NCBI GenBank assembly: GCA_934476675.1
Contig: CAKSOE010000009.1
Coordinates: 36,252-100,251 of the forward strand
Length of the DNA: 64,000 bases
DNA from: an uncultured Clostridia bacterium
GTDB lineage: Bacteria > Bacillota > Clostridia > UBA1381
Direction of reading: 5' to 3'
Shown here one piece after another: positions 44,182 to 52,096 of the stretch. Each line of letters opens with the position of its first letter. Positions within the stretch are counted from its first letter, which is position 1. The notes beneath the pieces were generated by a model that worked only from the letters and a program-made list of their open reading frames with translations, searched no databases and was not told where the DNA came from. The position numbers and the translations under genes were made by a program.

Positions 44182-45132
44182 ATGAAGATAGTAATGCTTG
44201 ATACCGCAACGCTGGGAAGTGATATGGAGTTTTCTGTACTTAAAAAATACGGTGAAGTGACAGAATATCCGCAGACAACTCCCGAAAATGCGGCGGAAAG
44301 AACAGAAACGGCAGATGTTGTAATTCTTAACAAGGTTAAAGCGAATGAGGAAAGTTTAAAAAATGCAAAATCGCTCAAGCTTATATGCGTAACGGCAACA
44401 GGTTTTGATAATGTGGACTTGGATTATTGCCGAAAGAACGGGATAGCGGTGTGTAACGTGAAAGGCTATTCGACCGATTCGGTTGCTCAGCTTACGGCGG
44501 CAATGGCTTTATCGCTTGTAACGCATTTACCGTCATTTGATAAATACGTTAAGGATAAAAGCTATACTAAAAGCGGATTGCATAATTGCCTTACACCCGT
44601 TTTTCATGAAATCTCGGGTATGACATGGGGAATTGTCGGCATGGGTGAGATAGGCAGAAAGACTGCGCAGATTGCCGGGGCTTTCGGAGCAGAGGTTATC
44701 GCATACAGCCGCACCGTGCGCAATGACGCCGAATACACCGATATTGAGGATTTGTGCAGAAGATCGGATATAATCAGTCTGCACGTGCCGCTGAATGAGG
44801 GTACGAAAAACTTAATCAGCCGTGAAAGGATTGCTCTTATGAAGAAAAGCGCAGTTCTGATAAATGCCGCAAGAGGTGCGGTAATGGACGAAAAAGCGGC
44901 AGCGGACGCAATAATTGAAAATAAAATCGGCGGTTTGGGAGTAGATGTGTTTTCGGCAGAACCCATGCAGAGCGACAGTCCGTATAATCAGCTGCTTGAC
45001 AGGGATAATGTTATTTTAACTCCGCATATGGCATGGGGCGCATATGAAGCGCGGCGAAGATGTATTGAGGAGATTGCCGAAAATATAAACGCATTTTTCA
45101 ATACCGGTGAGAGAAGAAACCGCGTGGTTTAG
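44182..45132 (+). CDS. D-2-hydroxyacid dehydrogenase (NAD-dependent)
   Basis: A 316-residue dehydrogenase. The Rossmann motif is WGIVGMGEIGRKTAQIAGAF. Catalytic residues are in LINAARGAVMDE (Arg), VDVFSAEPM (Glu) and VILTPHMAWG (His). It is nearest to glycerate/hydroxypyruvate or lactate-type members; substrate cannot be fixed. It is 28 bp after the thioesterase and 19 bp before a dead SGNH hydrolase. Confidence 0.92.
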   Translation: MKIVMLDTATLGSDMEFSVLKKYGEVTEYPQTTPENAAERTETADVVILNKVKANEESLKNAKSLKLICVTATGFDNVDLDYCRKNGIAVCNVKGYSTDSVAQLTAAMALSLVTHLPSFDKYVKDKSYTKSGLHNCLTPVFHEISGMTWGIVGMGEIGRKTAQIAGAFGAEVIAYSRTVRNDAEYTDIEDLCRRSDIISLHVPLNEGTKNLISRERIALMKKSAVLINAARGAVMDEKAAADAIIENKIGGLGVDVFSAEPMQSDSPYNQLLDRDNVILTPHMAWGAYEARRRCIEEIAENINAFFNTGERRNRVV

Positions 45133-45151
45133 TAATACGAGGAGAATTATT

Positions 45152-45306
45152 ATGAAATTAGAGGGTAAAAAGGTATTGTTTTTGGGCGACAGTATAACAG
45201 AGGGTGTGGGTACATCTTCAAAGGATATGCGCTGTGTGTCTGCACCCGTCAGATACCGGCGCAAAAAATAGCAGAGAGACTGTATGAATTTTTAAAAGCT
45301 TTATGA
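45152..45306 (+). pseudogene. SGNH/GDSL hydrolase with a large internal deletion and frameshift
   Basis: ATG 45152 opens with a perfect SGNH block I (KVLFLGDSITEGVGTS) and a good GGAG site. After ~28 codons the sequence jumps to the family C-terminus: LHPSDTGAKK in one frame (block V) and IAERLYEFLKAL in the next, ending at TGA 45304-45306. The shift falls in a run of six As at 45263-45268. About 150 residues are missing. The product would be a 40-residue nonsense peptide. Confidence 0.85.
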
Positions 45307-45315
45307 TGATACAAA

Positions 45316-45353
45316 AAAGTGAGCCGACCTCCGAAAGCAGATCGGCTCACTTT
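45316..45353. terminator. Bidirectional terminator between the SGNH relic and the lipoprotein gene
   Basis: AAAGTGAGCCGA (45316-45327) pairs perfectly with TCGGCTCACTTT (45342-45353), with A- and T-runs on the flanks. Confidence 0.88.
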
Positions 45354-45355
45354 GT

Positions 45356-45925
45356 TTATTCCTGTTTTACATTTCCGGAAACAGCAGCAGGATCAGCATC
45401 GCTTGTTATGATGTTTTCAAAATTCATAACAGCACGTTCAGCCATACGCTTTAACAAATCCTCCTGCGCCTGATTGCTTCCCGAACCTGCGGAAATGATT
45501 ATTTCACAGCCGCGGTCGTATACGTGAATGGACGGATACGCAATATATGCGTCAGAACCGAGACCTTCAACCGTTTTTGCGCTTGAACGCTTAATGCGGC
45601 CGTTGTCATACTGACTCCAAACATCGTCCTTGGAGAGCTTGTCGCTAAACTGAATAATTTTAACGGTAACAGAGTTCTCCTTGCCCTTTGGATTACTCAC
45701 ATAAACAACGCTTTTTGCGCCTGTTTTTTCGGTTGACTCCTCGTCAACGGTAACGTCATAGTTGACATACTCCTTAACCTCGTCAGCCGAAAGTAAATTT
45801 GACGGCTCAACTACGGGAATAGGCGTAGGGGTGGCAGCTGATTTAAACAATCCGCCGTTTCCGCCGCAGGCGCACAGTCCCACGGTGACTAATAAACTTG
45901 ATATAACCAATAAAAGCTTTTTCAT
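45356..45925 (-). CDS. Uncharacterised lipoprotein
   Basis: A 189-residue exported protein with a clear lipobox (VTVGLCACGG, Cys at ~residue 19), a Thr/Pro-rich linker (SAATPTPIPVVEP), and a ~130-residue domain with YVNYDVTVDE, GLGSDAYIAYPSIHVYDRG and EDLLKRMAERAV. The second part is reminiscent of DUF3558-like lipoproteins of surface function, but no family is certain. The start is ATG 45925 (AAAGGAG upstream). It follows the transketolase C-half by 86 bp. Confidence 0.75.
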   Translation of the reverse strand: MKKLLLVISSLLVTVGLCACGGNGGLFKSAATPTPIPVVEPSNLLSADEVKEYVNYDVTVDEESTEKTGAKSVVYVSNPKGKENSVTVKIIQFSDKLSKDDVWSQYDNGRIKRSSAKTVEGLGSDAYIAYPSIHVYDRGCEIIISAGSGSNQAQEDLLKRMAERAVMNFENIITSDADPAAVSGNVKQE

Positions 45926-46011
45926 AATAACTAAACTCCTTTCACCGAGCACGAGTCTGAAAAGCAAAGCTGCAAATTTATTCAGACCTGTAACCGTGGG
46001 CTTGTCCCGAA

Positions 46012-46947
46012 TCAACCGCGCTTGAGTGCGAGTGCTTCTTTTGCGTTCTTAACGATATTTTCAGCCGTAAGTCCGTATTCCTCAAACAGTACGGACGGCT
46101 TGCCCGATTTTCCGAAACGATCCGTTCCGATGATTTTTACGGGGCAGGGAGCGTTTGCACATATAACCTCGGTTACAGCGCTTCCGAGACCGCCCATTAT
46201 ATAATGTTCCTCTGCGGTTACGATTGCTCCGGTTTCCTTTGATGCCTTTATAAGAATTTCTTCGTCAATCGGCTTTATTGTGTGAATGTTTATAACTCTT
46301 GCATCAATTCCTTCTTCCGCAAGCATATCTGCCGCTTTCAGTGTTTCGGCAACCATAAGTCCCGTACCGATAAGAGTTACGTCCTTACCGTCACGCAGAG
46401 TTACGCCTTTGCCGATTTCAAATTTGTAATCTTCGCCGTTTACGTCCGGAGCCGCAAGGCGTCCGAATCTCATGTAAACGGGGCCTTGGTGGTCTATTGC
46501 GGCTTTAACCGCCAGCTGTGCTTCTATATCGTCGGCAGGGTTTATTACAACCATGCCGGGAATTGAGCGCATGAGAGCGATGTCCTCTAAGCACTGGTGT
46601 GATGCGCCGTCCTCGCCGACTGAAATTCCGGCATGAGTTGCGCCTATTTTAACGTTAAGCTTGGTATAGCCTATTGAGTTTCTTACCTGTTCAAACGCTC
46701 TGCCGGCGGCGAACATTGCAAAGCTTGAAGCAAATACCACCTTGCCGCATGAAGCAAGTCCTGCTGCAACGCACATCATGTTGGCTTCTGCGATACCGCA
46801 GTTAATGAAGCGTTCGGGATATTTTTTTAAAAACATCTCCGTTTTGGTTGACTTTGACAAATCTGCGTCAAGAACCACTACTCTTGTATCCTCGCCGTAT
46901 TTTGCGAGAGCTGTTCCGTATGATATTCTTGTAGCTGTCTTACCCAT
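46012..46947 (-). CDS. Transketolase, C-terminal subunit
   Basis: A 311-residue protein equal to the pyrimidine-binding and C-terminal domains of transketolase (ISYGTALAKYGEDTRVVVLD, FINCGIAEANMMCVAAGLAS with the ThDP Glu, and THAGISVGEDGASHQ with the conserved His). It pairs with the N-half encoded immediately upstream; the stop of one overlaps the start of the other by one base. Together they run the non-oxidative pentose phosphate pathway. Split transketolases are common in Clostridia. Confidence 0.95.
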   Translation of the reverse strand: MGKTATRISYGTALAKYGEDTRVVVLDADLSKSTKTEMFLKKYPERFINCGIAEANMMCVAAGLASCGKVVFASSFAMFAAGRAFEQVRNSIGYTKLNVKIGATHAGISVGEDGASHQCLEDIALMRSIPGMVVINPADDIEAQLAVKAAIDHQGPVYMRFGRLAAPDVNGEDYKFEIGKGVTLRDGKDVTLIGTGLMVAETLKAADMLAEEGIDARVINIHTIKPIDEEILIKASKETGAIVTAEEHYIMGGLGSAVTEVICANAPCPVKIIGTDRFGKSGKPSVLFEEYGLTAENIVKNAKEALALKRG

Positions 46948-47795
46948 TATAATCTTGCCTCCAATTCTGCAATCTGTGCGTCGAGCTCACTTATTGCCGT
47001 GTTGTATTGCTCCTCATTGGGAGCTGCGCCGTGCCAGCCTGCCTGATTTTCCATAAACGATACGTTTTTACCCTTTATGGATTTCATTATAACGGCGGTC
47101 GGTCTGCCTTTTTCCGACTTAGCCTGTTCTATTGCGCTCATAAGCGAATTAAAATCATGAGCGTCGGCAAGTATAACGTTCCAGCCGAATGCCTTGAATT
47201 TTTCATCAATCGGAGTGGGGTTCATAACCTTTGTAATATCTCCGTCAATCTGCAAGCCGTTGTTATCTACAAAAACGGTAAAGTTATCAAGCTTGTAGTG
47301 TGCGGCGAACATTGCCTGTTCCCAGACTTGTCCTTCCTCAAGCTCGCCGTCGCCTAAAAGCGAATATACGCGGTAATCCTTGTTGTCAAGCTTTGCGGCA
47401 AGCGCCATACCTCCTGCCGCGCTCATACCCTGACCGAGCGAACCTGTGGACATATCAACACCCGGAATTTTATTCATATCGGGGTGACCTTGCAGATAGC
47501 TGTCAGCGCGTCTTAAAGTTTTTATATCCTCCTTCGGGAAGTAGCCTTTTTCAGCCAATACTCCGTATAAAGCCGGAGCGCAGTGACCTTTTGACAGAAC
47601 AAATCTGTCTCTGTCGGGGTCTTTAGGGTTTTTCGGATCAACATTCATCACCTCAAAATACAGCAGCGTCATTAAATCCGCCGATGAAAGCGAGCCGCCC
47701 GGGTGTCCCGACGCCGCGCAGTAAACTCCCGTGAGAGCGTGCTTGCGAACCTTGTTTGCGATAATTGAAAGTTCAATTATTCTCTTTTCGTCCAT
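46947..47795 (-). CDS. Transketolase, N-terminal subunit
   Basis: A 282-residue protein carrying the pyrophosphate-binding half. GHPGGSLSSADLM, VLSKGHCAPALYGVLAEKGY, and the ThDP/metal motif LLGDGELEEGQVWEQAMFAA followed by DNNGLQIDG are present. The start is ATG 47795; AGGAGG lies upstream with a slightly long spacer, and the 20 further open codons are not needed. It is 34 bp after mrnC. Confidence 0.95.
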   Translation of the reverse strand: MDEKRIIELSIIANKVRKHALTGVYCAASGHPGGSLSSADLMTLLYFEVMNVDPKNPKDPDRDRFVLSKGHCAPALYGVLAEKGYFPKEDIKTLRRADSYLQGHPDMNKIPGVDMSTGSLGQGMSAAGGMALAAKLDNKDYRVYSLLGDGELEEGQVWEQAMFAAHYKLDNFTVFVDNNGLQIDGDITKVMNPTPIDEKFKAFGWNVILADAHDFNSLMSAIEQAKSEKGRPTAVIMKSIKGKNVSFMENQAGWHGAAPNEEQYNTAISELDAQIAELEARL

Positions 47796-47829
47796 TTTAA
47801 TATATTCCTCCTGTTTGTTTTTTACAAAA

Positions 47830-48231
47830 TTAATTCTCGGTGAGCGCACTTTCATATGCCGAGCTCATAAGTGCGTCAAGGCGTTCCTTGTCGCCCGAAA
47901 GGTATATATAACCGATAAGAGCCTCAAACCCCGTTGCGTGGCGGTAATCAATAAGCGACGCATTCTTTGCCGTTGTCGGCGATTTTGCGTTTCTGCCGCG
48001 TTTAAAGACGGCTGTTTCCTCCTCGGTAAGCATATCAAGCATGGAATGTATGCTGTTTGCCTGCGCATGAGCCTTTACGTATCTGACCGTCTGCATATGC
48101 AGCTTGTGTGCGGGCATATCGGGGTGTTCGGAAAGTACGCGGCTGCGGACATACAGCTCGTATACGCCGTCGCCGATGTATGCCAGAGACAGCGGCGAAT
48201 ACTGTGACGGCGGTTTAAATTCGTTAATCAT
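47830..48231 (-). CDS. mrnC: Mini-ribonuclease 3
   Basis: A 133-residue RNase III-type nuclease domain without the dsRNA-binding domain. PLSLAYIGDGVYELYVR contains the catalytic Asp, and the C-terminal DYRHATGFEALIGYIYLSG has the second acidic site. It matures the ends of 23S rRNA. The start ATG 48231 overlaps the cysS stop (ATGA), with GGAG inside cysS as ribosome site; the longer frame to 48246 is less likely. The cysS-mrnC pair is the standard Firmicute order. Confidence 0.95.
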   Translation of the reverse strand: MINEFKPPSQYSPLSLAYIGDGVYELYVRSRVLSEHPDMPAHKLHMQTVRYVKAHAQANSIHSMLDMLTEEETAVFKRGRNAKSPTTAKNASLIDYRHATGFEALIGYIYLSGDKERLDALMSSAYESALTEN

Positions 48232-49628
48232 TCGGCAATACTCCATTGAACGCCGTTTGGCGTATCCTTTAAAATGATGTTCATTTCTTTAAGCTTATCT
48301 CTTATTGCGTCTGCCTCTGCCCAGTTCTTTTCGATTCTTGCCTTGTTTCGCTTTTCGATAAGCTCCTCAACCTCCTCGTCAAGGGTCTTTTTCTCCGATT
48401 TGGTGAACAAACCCAAAACCGCGCCGAGTTCGTGAATAAGGCCGATAGCCTTTGTAATTACCTGCTTTGCGCAATCGGCGGTTATTTCGGTGTTTGCCAG
48501 GTATACTATGTCAAAGATTGCTGCGATTGCGTCTGCGGTGTTCAAATCATCGTCCATTGCTGCGATGAATTTTTCACGGCATTCGTCAAGCTTTGCCGAA
48601 ATTGCGCTGCATTTTTCGCATAAATCCTTTTCGGCGCTGTTTTGCGCAAGAAAGGCGAGATTGTCAAGACAGGTGTATACGCGCTCAACCGCTGATTTTG
48701 CCTGTTCCATGAGAGTGTCGGCAAAATTAATCGGATTTCTGTAGTGAGCGCTCAGCATAAAGAAACGGATCACTTCACTGTCGTATTTTTTTCTTATATC
48801 GCGCACGGTAAAGAAGTTACCGAGGGATTTGCTCATTTTCTGATTGTTTATGTTAATGTAGCCGTTGTGCATCCAGTAGTGAGCGAACGGCTTGCCGTTT
48901 GCACACTCGCTTTGAGCGATTTCGTTTTCATGGTGGGGGAAAATCAAGTCCTGACCGCCGGAATGAATGTCGATTGTTTCGCCCAGAAATTTGTTTACCA
49001 TTGCCGAGCATTCAATGTGCCAGCCGGGTCTGCCCATGCCCCAGGGGCTTTCCCAAGCGGGTTCGCCGGGTTTCTGCGCTTTCCAGAGCGCAAAATCCAT
49101 GGGATCGTTTTTGTGTTCGTTTATGTCAATTCTTGCGCCTGCCTCGAGCTCATCGAGCGGCTGGTGCGAAAGCTTGCCGTATTCCTTGAATTTCTTTGTC
49201 GAGAAGTACACGTTTCCGTCAACCGCATAGGCATAGCCTTTTTCAACAAGCGACTGAACCACTTTTATGATTGCGTCGATGTTTTCGGTAGCTTTGGGGT
49301 GAACGGTTGCCTCGTGAATACCGAGTGCGTGCGCGTCCTCAAAATATTCCTTTATAAATCTTTCGCCAAGCTCCTTTACGGTTATGCCTTCTTCGTTGGC
49401 GCGGCGAATCATCTTGTCGTCAATGTCGGTAAAATTCTGCACAAATTTCACCTTATATCCCGAATATTCCAGATAACGGCGCATTGTGTCAAACACAATA
49501 AACGGTCTTGCGTTTCCGATGTGGAAGTAGTCGTAAACCGTAGGGCCGCAGGAATACATTTTAACCTCATTTTTGTCTATCGGTACAAATTCCTCTTTTT
49601 TTCTCGTAAGCGTGTTATATATCTTCAT
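48228..49628 (-). CDS. cysS: Cysteinyl-tRNA synthetase
   Basis: A 466-residue class I synthetase. The HIGH box is DYFHIGNARPF, zinc-site residues lie in CGPTVYD and in GWHIECSAM with HHENE, and the KMSKS loop is NNQKMSKSLGNFFT. The start is ATG 49628 (AAGGAATG upstream, inside cysE). The open frame continues to 49865 but overlaps cysE and lacks family similarity. The 14-bp overlap with cysE makes cysteine supply and charging one transcript. Confidence 0.97.
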   Translation of the reverse strand: MKIYNTLTRKKEEFVPIDKNEVKMYSCGPTVYDYFHIGNARPFIVFDTMRRYLEYSGYKVKFVQNFTDIDDKMIRRANEEGITVKELGERFIKEYFEDAHALGIHEATVHPKATENIDAIIKVVQSLVEKGYAYAVDGNVYFSTKKFKEYGKLSHQPLDELEAGARIDINEHKNDPMDFALWKAQKPGEPAWESPWGMGRPGWHIECSAMVNKFLGETIDIHSGGQDLIFPHHENEIAQSECANGKPFAHYWMHNGYININNQKMSKSLGNFFTVRDIRKKYDSEVIRFFMLSAHYRNPINFADTLMEQAKSAVERVYTCLDNLAFLAQNSAEKDLCEKCSAISAKLDECREKFIAAMDDDLNTADAIAAIFDIVYLANTEITADCAKQVITKAIGLIHELGAVLGLFTKSEKKTLDEEVEELIEKRNKARIEKNWAEADAIRDKLKEMNIILKDTPNGVQWSIAE

Positions 49629-50277
49629 TTCCGCACATTCCTTTTTTAAGATTTTCGATTTCCTTTTCAAGCTTTGATACGTGAACCGACAGTGTGCAAA
49701 GCTGCTGAGTAACGGGATCGGGGATTTCGATTTGATCCATATCGCAAGGATCGGGTTTCTTGCCGTTTTGGCGCACAACTCTTGCCGGTATTCCGACAGC
49801 CGTTGAATTTGGAGGCACTTCGGAAAGAACAACCGCTCCGGCTGCGATTTTTGAATTATCCCCAACGGTAAACGGCCCCAATATTTTTGCGCCGCTGCCT
49901 ACCATTACGTTGTTGCCGAGGGTGGGGTGGCGTTTACCGGTTTCCTTGCCGGTGCCGCCGAGGGTCACGCATTGGTAAATAGTGCAGTTGTCGCCTATAA
50001 CGGTTGTTTCGCCGATAACCACGCCCATACCGTGGTCAATCATAAGACCTCTGCCGATTTGCGCACCGGGGTGAATTTCCACGCCGGTGAACCATCTGCC
50101 GAGCTGAGAAAGCAGTCTGCCTATAAATTTGAAGCCATGCTTATACATAAAGTGTGCCGCGCGGTACCATAAAAGCGCGTGAAAGCCCGAATAGAGCAAA
50201 AATACCTCAAAACCGTTTCTTGCGGCAGGGTCGCGTTCAAGAATAGATTTTATGTCATATCTTATATTTTTAAACAC
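49615..50277 (-). CDS. cysE: Serine O-acetyltransferase
   Basis: A 220-residue left-handed beta-helix acetyltransferase, first step of cysteine synthesis. Hallmarks are RDPAARNGFEVFLLYSGFHA, HPGAQIGRGLMIDHGMGVVI, and GKRHPTLGNNVMVGSGAKIL, then AVGIPARVV. The start is GTG 50277, ~9 bases after GGAGG, giving MFKNIRYDI; GTG 50286 is too close to that site. The C-terminus has a short coiled coil (VSKLEKEIENLKKG) instead of a typical feedback tail. The short leader carries no T-box. Confidence 0.96.
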   Translation of the reverse strand: MFKNIRYDIKSILERDPAARNGFEVFLLYSGFHALLWYRAAHFMYKHGFKFIGRLLSQLGRWFTGVEIHPGAQIGRGLMIDHGMGVVIGETTVIGDNCTIYQCVTLGGTGKETGKRHPTLGNNVMVGSGAKILGPFTVGDNSKIAAGAVVLSEVPPNSTAVGIPARVVRQNGKKPDPCDMDQIEIPDPVTQQLCTLSVHVSKLEKEIENLKKGMCGNEDI

Positions 50278-50309
50278 CGCACACACCTCCCCATAATATT
50301 ACTCATATC

Positions 50310-50338
50310 ATTATACCCTAAAATCCGTCAAATATCAA
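50310..50338 (-). promoter_or_regulatory. Sigma-A promoter of the cysE-cysS-mrnC-transketolase operon
   Basis: Minus strand TTGATA (50338-50333), 17-bp spacer, TATAAT (50315-50310), ~33 bases before GTG 50277. Confidence 0.75.
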
Positions 50339-50368
50339 CCCTAAATTTATATAATATATGTACAAAAA

Positions 50369-50401
50369 AAATGTTCGGGAAGAAAACTCTCCTAAACATT
50401 T
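50369..50401 (-). terminator. Second terminator upstream of cysE
   Basis: AAATGTTCGGGA (50369-50380) pairs with TCCTAAACATTT (50390-50401) with two mismatches; on the minus strand it is followed by TTTTT. It backs up the hairpin at 50424. Confidence 0.65.
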
Positions 50402-50423
50402 TTCCAAAATGGGGCAGAAAAGA

Positions 50424-50447
50424 GAGCTGTAAAAAGTTTTACAGCCC
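50424..50447 (-). terminator. Terminator of the sipL-like gene
   Basis: GAGCTGTAAAA (50424-50434) pairs with TTTTACAGCCC (50437-50447), with one mismatch near the base, 19 bases after the stop. The phrase TACAGCCC TTTT is repeated directly at 50453-50464. Confidence 0.65.
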
Positions 50448-50465
50448 TTTTTTACAGCCCCTTTT

Positions 50466-51998
50466 TTATCTGCACACAGGTATAAATAATTTCATTCCCT
50501 GTGTAAGTTCCTCGTCTTCAAGGTTGTTGAGTCTGATTATTTCCTGCTGCGGAACGGCGTACTTTTTTGCCGTATTCCAGAGATTGTCGCCGTTCTGAAC
50601 AAAATAAACGATAATACCGCCGCGTTTGGGGCGTTCTTCGTCGCTGATTTCGTCAATCACGTCTATTCTGCGGCGTTTGATTATGTTTGCGTTGAGGGAG
50701 GTTATGCACCTTAATTCAAGCTCGCCGGCGGCGTTAAGGTTGTAGCTCACGTGCTTTACCTCCGCCTTAACCTCGCAGTCCGCACCCTCGCAGTCTGCGC
50801 CGCAGTCCATAGAGTAGGAAAAGGGAAACTCTCTTTTTACGCTGCATACGGGGTTTTCGCGGCTGTCCGACAGGTAGAGAATGTATGCCTCGATTTTGCC
50901 GGTGCATACAAGCTTGCCGTTGCCGAGGGTGGTTTGTTCAGCCGCGGCGCGCGCCACAACGTTGTAAACGCCTGTGATTTCCGCCGCTTCGGCGGAAAAA
51001 TCCACCGTTTCGCGCATGGTGTTCTGCATGGACGGACGCTCCGTTATTTCCTCAACGGTCATTTCGCTTTTTTTAATATCGGTTTTCCTGTACGGCTCGT
51101 AGCAGTCGCACAGAACCTCAATTTCGCGGCTGCCGCAGGCTTTTATCGACGCCGAAATTTCCGACTCGATGTTAATTACCTTTCTGTCGCCGTCGCTGTC
51201 CTCCGAAACAGTACCCGAAACGTTCATAACGCTGTAATCAATGTCGCAGAAGCTGTCCTCGCTGACGTTTTCCATGTCCGCAACCTCAGTGAAAGGTATT
51301 TCCGCCTCAGTAAATTCGATGTTGCATTCGGTGTCGGTGTAAAGCACGCAGATGCAGGCGGAGCCTTTTATAACCACCTTGCCGTCAATTGCCTTGTATT
51401 CGGTGTCGGAGATTTTGACGTCCGTTTTAAGAATTTCGTTTATAGGTTTTTGGCTTGACGGTATTTCGATGGTTTCCTTAACGATAAATCCGCTTTTACC
51501 CATTGCGGTTATGCCGGAAATGTTAAAGCTTTCGCATTTAACCTCGGCGCTTTCGCTTTCCGTGCCGGAGGCTATAGCGAGTTCGTGAATGTCCGCCGCC
51601 TCGTATTCAAGGCTGACGATAGCCTTGACGTGCAGCTTTCGGGAATTGAGTGCGGAAAATTCGAGCCTTTCGACGTTGGCGAAGATTGCCGCATTCATTC
51701 CGGCTTTTATTTTTGAGTTTTCAACCCTCTGCGAAAACTCGAATACCGCATCGGCGCTTCTGACTTTTTCCTCGTCCCTGTCGGGAACGTAAAGCGCAGT
51801 TACGCATATGCGGCCGGAAATATTTATTCTGCCGTCGGTTACTTCGGTGTCGGTGACGCAGGCGGACGCGTCCACCTGTAAAATTTTAAGCATATCCGGC
51901 TTAATGTCGGGAATACAGATGTCGCCGTCCGTCATGACCTGTGTGCAGCCTTTGAGGGCGGTTTCTCCTATATTTACCGTTTCTCTTATAAGTTCCAT
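50466..51998 (-). CDS. sipL: SipL-like spore coat morphogenesis protein (SPOCS/DUF3794 repeats plus LysM)
   Basis: A 510-residue protein with three SPOCS (DUF3794) domains. Residues ~1-140 start with LIRETVNIGETALKGCTQVM and contain DIKPDMLKILQVDASA; the second copy starts at IVKETIEIPSSQKPINEIL and the third near MRETVDFSAEA. A C-terminal LysM domain follows (VYFVQNGDNLWNTAKKY, then PQQEIIRLNN). In C. difficile SipL binds SpoIVA through LysM and is required for coat localisation around the forespore. No signal peptide, as expected for a mother-cell cytoplasmic protein. It is monocistronic, with a tandem terminator. Confidence 0.9.
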   Translation of the reverse strand: MELIRETVNIGETALKGCTQVMTDGDICIPDIKPDMLKILQVDASACVTDTEVTDGRINISGRICVTALYVPDRDEEKVRSADAVFEFSQRVENSKIKAGMNAAIFANVERLEFSALNSRKLHVKAIVSLEYEAADIHELAIASGTESESAEVKCESFNISGITAMGKSGFIVKETIEIPSSQKPINEILKTDVKISDTEYKAIDGKVVIKGSACICVLYTDTECNIEFTEAEIPFTEVADMENVSEDSFCDIDYSVMNVSGTVSEDSDGDRKVINIESEISASIKACGSREIEVLCDCYEPYRKTDIKKSEMTVEEITERPSMQNTMRETVDFSAEAAEITGVYNVVARAAAEQTTLGNGKLVCTGKIEAYILYLSDSRENPVCSVKREFPFSYSMDCGADCEGADCEVKAEVKHVSYNLNAAGELELRCITSLNANIIKRRRIDVIDEISDEERPKRGGIIVYFVQNGDNLWNTAKKYAVPQQEIIRLNNLEDEELTQGMKLFIPVCR

Positions 51999-52045
51999 AA
52001 TTAACCATTCCTTTCGTATCAGGGGCGCAATATCCCTCAGTATTA

Positions 52046-52083
52046 AAAAAAGATTTCATAGTACATACTATGAAATCTTTTTT
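52046..52083 (-). terminator. Strong terminator of rhaB
   Basis: Eighteen-base perfect stem (52046-52063 with 52066-52083) around a 2-base gap, with core GATTTCATAGTA/TACTATGAAATC and poly-A/T flanks. It lies 14 bases after the rhaB stop and works in either direction. Confidence 0.85.
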
Positions 52084-52096
52084 AATATATTCTATA

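Noticed and set aside
49629..49865. Extended N-terminus of CysS
   Set aside because: The extra 79 codons overlap cysE, have no family similarity, and the ATG at 49628 has a suitable site.
50278..50340. A T-box leader for cysE/cysS
   Set aside because: The promoter is ~33 bases from the start codon, too short for a T-box, and no T-box consensus is visible.
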